Assembly (NCBI GenBank): GCA_015485375.1
Contig: WFTU01000234.1
Coordinates: forward strand, 1-8,595
Direction of reading: 5' to 3'
Source of the DNA: Paracoccaceae bacterium
GTDB lineage: Bacteria > Pseudomonadota > Alphaproteobacteria > Rhodobacterales > Rhodobacteraceae
DNA length: 8,595 nt
In this document: in pieces, positions 6,545 through 8,595 of the stretch
How the letters are laid out: each line of letters starts with the position of its first letter
How positions within the stretch are numbered: the stretch's first letter is position 1
Notes under the pieces: model-generated
What the model saw: the letters and a program-made list of their open reading frames with translations, nothing else
Databases searched by the model: none
What the model was told of the DNA's origin: nothing
Program-made: the position numbers and the translations under genes

Positions 6545-6652
6545 ACAATTTGGCCCTTGAATTCCATAATTTCTATCCGCTCGAGAAACCACAAAAGTTT
6601 TATGTAATTACAGCGCGTTACCTGTCGACGGCGTAATCCGGCAAATTTTTTC

Positions 6653-6681
6653 TTAACAATGTTAGAAAAATATTATATAAG
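6653..6681 (+). promoter_or_regulatory. Strong sigma70 promoter for the methionine-zipper gene
   Basis: TTAACA (6653-6658) and TATAAG (6676-6681), each 5/6 to consensus, are separated by 17 nt. This is the best sigma70 match noted in the window and sits in a very A/T-rich tract (6641-6697). A start near 6688 gives a leader of about 84 nt. The -35 region overlaps an imperfect dyad, TTCTTAAC-AAT-GTTAGAA (6650-6667), which contains the half-site TTAGAA also found in the palindrome at 7298. Confidence 0.6.
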
Positions 6682-6771
6682 AAAAAACGAATAAACAAAG
6701 CGGGACTACCTGAGCGTGCAGGAATATGCCTCCCGAACACAACAAACGTCCAACGGGTTGGGGGAAATTGA

Positions 6772-7218
6772 ATGTACCGGCGTGTAAACAGCAGCCGCTT
6801 TATAGTTCTCACGACCGCTGGAATCGTCGTTGTCATGATGGCCTTTACCTGGGTCATGTATGGCATGGCGCAGAAGGTTTTCATCCTGACAGACGTGATG
6901 ATCGAGATGAACGAGAATTTCGTAACCATGACGAGCGATATCCACGGAATGAGTACCACGATGCAGAGCATGGACACGAATATCGCGGATATGGGCGGGA
7001 ATATCAAAGATATGACCAAGAATATCGGCAAAATGAATACGAGCCTGGTGACCATGCAGGATGATGTGGGGGCGATGGCGCGCTCGATGCCGGAGATGAC
7101 GGCGGCGGTAAAGGGGATGTCGGCGAACATGGGGCGGCTGACCTATGATGTTAACCGGGCGTCCTATGCGTTTACGCAGCCGATGAGCTACATGTGGGGG
7201 AACGGCTTCCCGTTCTAG
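6772..7218 (+). CDS. Membrane-anchored periplasmic 'methionine zipper' coiled-coil protein
   Basis: I do not recognise a named family. The 148-residue protein starts with a short basic N-terminus (R3, R4, R9) and one membrane helix at about 10-32; the positive-inside rule places the rest in the periplasm. Residues 43-123 form an unbroken heptad array. Methionine occupies one core position at 46, 53, 60, 67, 74, 81, 88, 95, 102, 109 and 116. The other core position holds M, F, I, L or V at 43, 50, 57, 64, 71, 78, 85, 92, 99, 106, 113 and 120. This predicts a long parallel coiled coil, interrupted perhaps at P107. There is no cysteine and only one histidine (H58). The C-terminus is aromatic and ends in GFPF. 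The ATG follows a GGGGGAA ribosome binding site. The RND adaptor gene starts 220 nt downstream, so an accessory role in efflux is likely but unproven; metal binding or signalling are alternatives. Confidence 0.8.
   Translation: MYRRVNSSRFIVLTTAGIVVVMMAFTWVMYGMAQKVFILTDVMIEMNENFVTMTSDIHGMSTTMQSMDTNIADMGGNIKDMTKNIGKMNTSLVTMQDDVGAMARSMPEMTAAVKGMSANMGRLTYDVNRASYAFTQPMSYMWGNGFPF
7200..7215 (+). other. Hairpin at the end of the methionine-zipper gene
   Basis: GAACGG / CCGTTC form a perfect 6-bp stem around CTTC, ending immediately before the TAG stop codon. No U-run follows, so it is not a standard intrinsic terminator; it might stabilise the mRNA 3' end or be chance. Confidence 0.3.
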
Positions 7219-7297
7219 GGCGGGAACACGGTTTCAGGCGGAGAGATGGAAAAAAGAGGACGATCAGGGGATCGGCGGGATAAGTACCGAAGCGATA

Positions 7298-7313
7298 ATT
7301 AGAATATTCTAAT
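7298..7313. promoter_or_regulatory. Perfect 16-bp palindrome, probable operator
   Basis: ATTAGAATATTCTAAT is a perfect dyad one nucleotide upstream of the -35 element of the adaptor promoter, centred near -45. Such placement is typical of a dedicated repressor or activator of an efflux operon (TetR, MarR, Fur/Irr classes). The TTAGAA / TTCTAA arms recall the iron-control element recognised by Irr in Alphaproteobacteria, though as I remember that site has a different spacer. No regulator gene is in view. Confidence 0.6.
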
Positions 7314-7314
7314 C

Positions 7315-7343
7315 TTGCAATATACGGTGAGCCGAGTTATACA
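7315..7343 (+). promoter_or_regulatory. Promoter of the RND adaptor gene
   Basis: TTGCAA (7315-7320) and TATACA (7338-7343), each 4/6 to consensus, are separated by 17 nt. The start would be near 7350, leaving a leader of about 89 nt that is rich in A and G and has very few T residues. The separate promoter shows that the adaptor need not be co-transcribed with the methionine-zipper gene. Confidence 0.55.
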
Positions 7344-7438
7344 GAATAAAAGCGTAAAAAGCGGGCGCAAGAAAAACAGACCCGTAAGAAAACAATAAGT
7401 CGAGGAAAAGACGCGCAGAACGACAAAGGGAGAGAGTG

Positions 7439-8595
7439 ATGCCAGGGACGAATCGCCTTGCTGCTGTGATTGTAATGTCTGTTGCCATGATGGCGCCGCT
7501 GATGGTGGTGGCCGAGGGGGATACCCCCGTGCAGGCAGGCGGCTTCCAGACCGCGATTGTCGGCGTCACGCAGGTGGGCGGCAGCGCAACTGTCGGCGGC
7601 ACTGTCATTCCCTTCAAGGAAGTCACGCTGAACGCGCAAATTCCCGGACGCATTACCTTCCTGGCCGGTTCCGAAGGACATCGCGCGACCGAGGGCGAGA
7701 TACTTCTGACCATCAATGACGAGGAAATCCAGGCGCAGCGACGCGCCGCACTGGCGCAGATTGCGCAGGCCGAGGCTGCCGTCGGAAATTCCCAGATGCA
7801 GTATTCGCGCGAGCTTTATGCGCCGCGGATCAATTCGCTCTCCGGTTTTCCGGGCATGGGCATTCCCTCGACGTTCGACCAGTTCTTTACCCGCGGGTTT
7901 TCCGAAATGATCGGCCAGTCCAATTCCGGTCTCGAGCGGCAGGCGGACCTATATGCACAAGGGGTAGGGGTCAATCAGGCGCAGGCGCAGCTGTTGCAGG
8001 CGCAGGCCAACCTCGATGCACTGGACGCGCGGTTGCGTGATGCCAGTTCGATTGCGCCCTTCGACGGCATTGTTATCCAGAAAATGGTCGAGGTAGGGGA
8101 TACGGTTCAGCCCGGCATGCCGTTGCTGAAATTTGCCTACACCGATTACCTGCGCATCGTCGCCGACGTGCCGGTGCGCCTGGCGGCCGGTTTGAGCGAA
8201 GGCATGCTGGTGCCTGCCCGCCTTGACGCGGGCGGCGAGCAGGTCGAGGCCCGCGTGGCCCAGATTTATCCCGTAGCCGATCCCGAGCGCCATACGGTGA
8301 CCGTGAAATTCGATCTGCCCTATGGCACCGCTGGCGGACCGGGCATGTATGTCGAGGTTACCGTGCCCGATGGCTCGGTGCCGGTCCGTTCGCAGCCTGC
8401 TCTGCCGGTCGAGGCGCTGGTCTGGCGCGGTTCCCTGCCTTCGGTGTTTGTGCTGGAGGAAGGCAAGCCGTCGTTGCGTCTGGTGCGTGTCGGCTATCCG
8501 CTGCCTGACGGCCGTGTGTCCGTGATTTCCGGCCTTTCCGGTGGAGAGCAGGTCATTCTCAACCCGTCCGCCAATCTCGTTTCCGGTGGAAACTG
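7439..8595 (+). CDS. RND efflux periplasmic adaptor (HlyD/AcrA family), C-terminus cut by window edge
   Basis: The first 385 residues of a membrane fusion protein are present; the frame is open at the right edge. A signal peptide (R6, hydrophobic core 8-24, likely cleavage after VVA25) exports it; there is no lipobox cysteine. The two halves of the lipoyl domain are at about 62-95 (IPGRITFLAGSEG) and 203-232 (SSIAPFDGIVIQKMVEVGD). Between them is the helical hairpin (about 97-120 and 165-198, Gln/Ala-rich), whose tip carries an unusual Gly/Pro/Phe-rich insert at 128-160 with GFPGMGIP and FFTRGFSEMIG. The beta-barrel domain is about 235-310 and the membrane-proximal domain starts near 318. Such adaptors link an inner-membrane RND pump to an outer-membrane channel. 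Start ATG follows AAAGGGAGAG. The RND pump gene is expected just beyond the window. Substrate cannot be inferred. Confidence 0.93.
   Translation, partial: MPGTNRLAAVIVMSVAMMAPLMVVAEGDTPVQAGGFQTAIVGVTQVGGSATVGGTVIPFKEVTLNAQIPGRITFLAGSEGHRATEGEILLTINDEEIQAQRRAALAQIAQAEAAVGNSQMQYSRELYAPRINSLSGFPGMGIPSTFDQFFTRGFSEMIGQSNSGLERQADLYAQGVGVNQAQAQLLQAQANLDALDARLRDASSIAPFDGIVIQKMVEVGDTVQPGMPLLKFAYTDYLRIVADVPVRLAAGLSEGMLVPARLDAGGEQVEARVAQIYPVADPERHTVTVKFDLPYGTAGGPGMYVEVTVPDGSVPVRSQPALPVEALVWRGSLPSVFVLEEGKPSLRLVRVGYPLPDGRVSVISGLSGGEQVILNPSANLVSGGN

Noticed and set aside
6603..6612. Palindrome TGTAATTACA
   Set aside because: Only 10 bp in an A/T-rich gap and not aligned with any good promoter; chance is a sufficient explanation.
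6907..7119. 21-nt periodicity read as a tandem DNA repeat or CRISPR-like array
   Set aside because: Only the in-frame ATG and hydrophobic codons recur; the rest of each unit differs, so the signal is a protein heptad pattern and not a DNA repeat.
6618..7130. Minus-strand hydrophobic open frame opposite the methionine-zipper gene
   Set aside because: Antisense of repeated ATG codons reads as His or Ile/Ser-rich hydrophobic sequence; the plus frame has an exact heptad pattern, a ribosome binding site and a strong promoter.

Overview
The window looks like chromosomal DNA of an alphaproteobacterium, most likely a Rhodobacterales (Roseobacter-type) species. The basis is the style of the aa3-type cytochrome oxidase subunit I, the neighbouring DUF2244 and P-loop genes, a perfect FNR/FnrL-type box, a CtrA-type box and a pilin-like protein of a kind common in that group. 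The taxon is an inference; no marker gene such as 16S rRNA is present.

Left part (1-3819, all minus strand). Read in the direction of transcription: lipB (lipoate-protein ligase B), then ctaD (cytochrome c oxidase subunit I), a strong intrinsic terminator, a small DUF2244 membrane protein, and a P-loop ATPase that runs off the left edge. A perfect TTGAT-N4-ATCAA palindrome lies between lipB and ctaD, where it could link the aerobic oxidase to oxygen supply.

Middle (3820-5948, plus strand). A divergent promoter region leads into a secreted glycoside hydrolase-like protein of the clan GH-A type. Its base and codon use is visibly more A/T-rich than that of its neighbours. A tRNA-Leu(GAG) with an encoded CCA end and a good sigma70 promoter follows.

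Right part (5949-8595). A minus-strand gene encodes a Flp-pilin-like protein with a long C-terminal extension; a TTAA-N7-TTAA CtrA-type box sits just upstream of its ribosome binding site. Diverging from it is a short membrane-anchored protein whose soluble part is an uninterrupted heptad array with methionine at one core position in eleven consecutive heptads (a 'methionine zipper'). Next comes a second promoter flanked by a perfect 16-bp palindrome, and then the start of an RND-type periplasmic adaptor (HlyD/AcrA family), cut by the right edge. The tip of the adaptor's helical hairpin and the C-terminus of the methionine-zipper protein share an FT-x3-S-x-M-x-G motif.

The most interesting part is therefore the right-hand efflux locus: a periplasmic coiled-coil accessory protein, possibly a previously uncharacterised partner of a tripartite pump, with two strong promoters and a likely dedicated operator.
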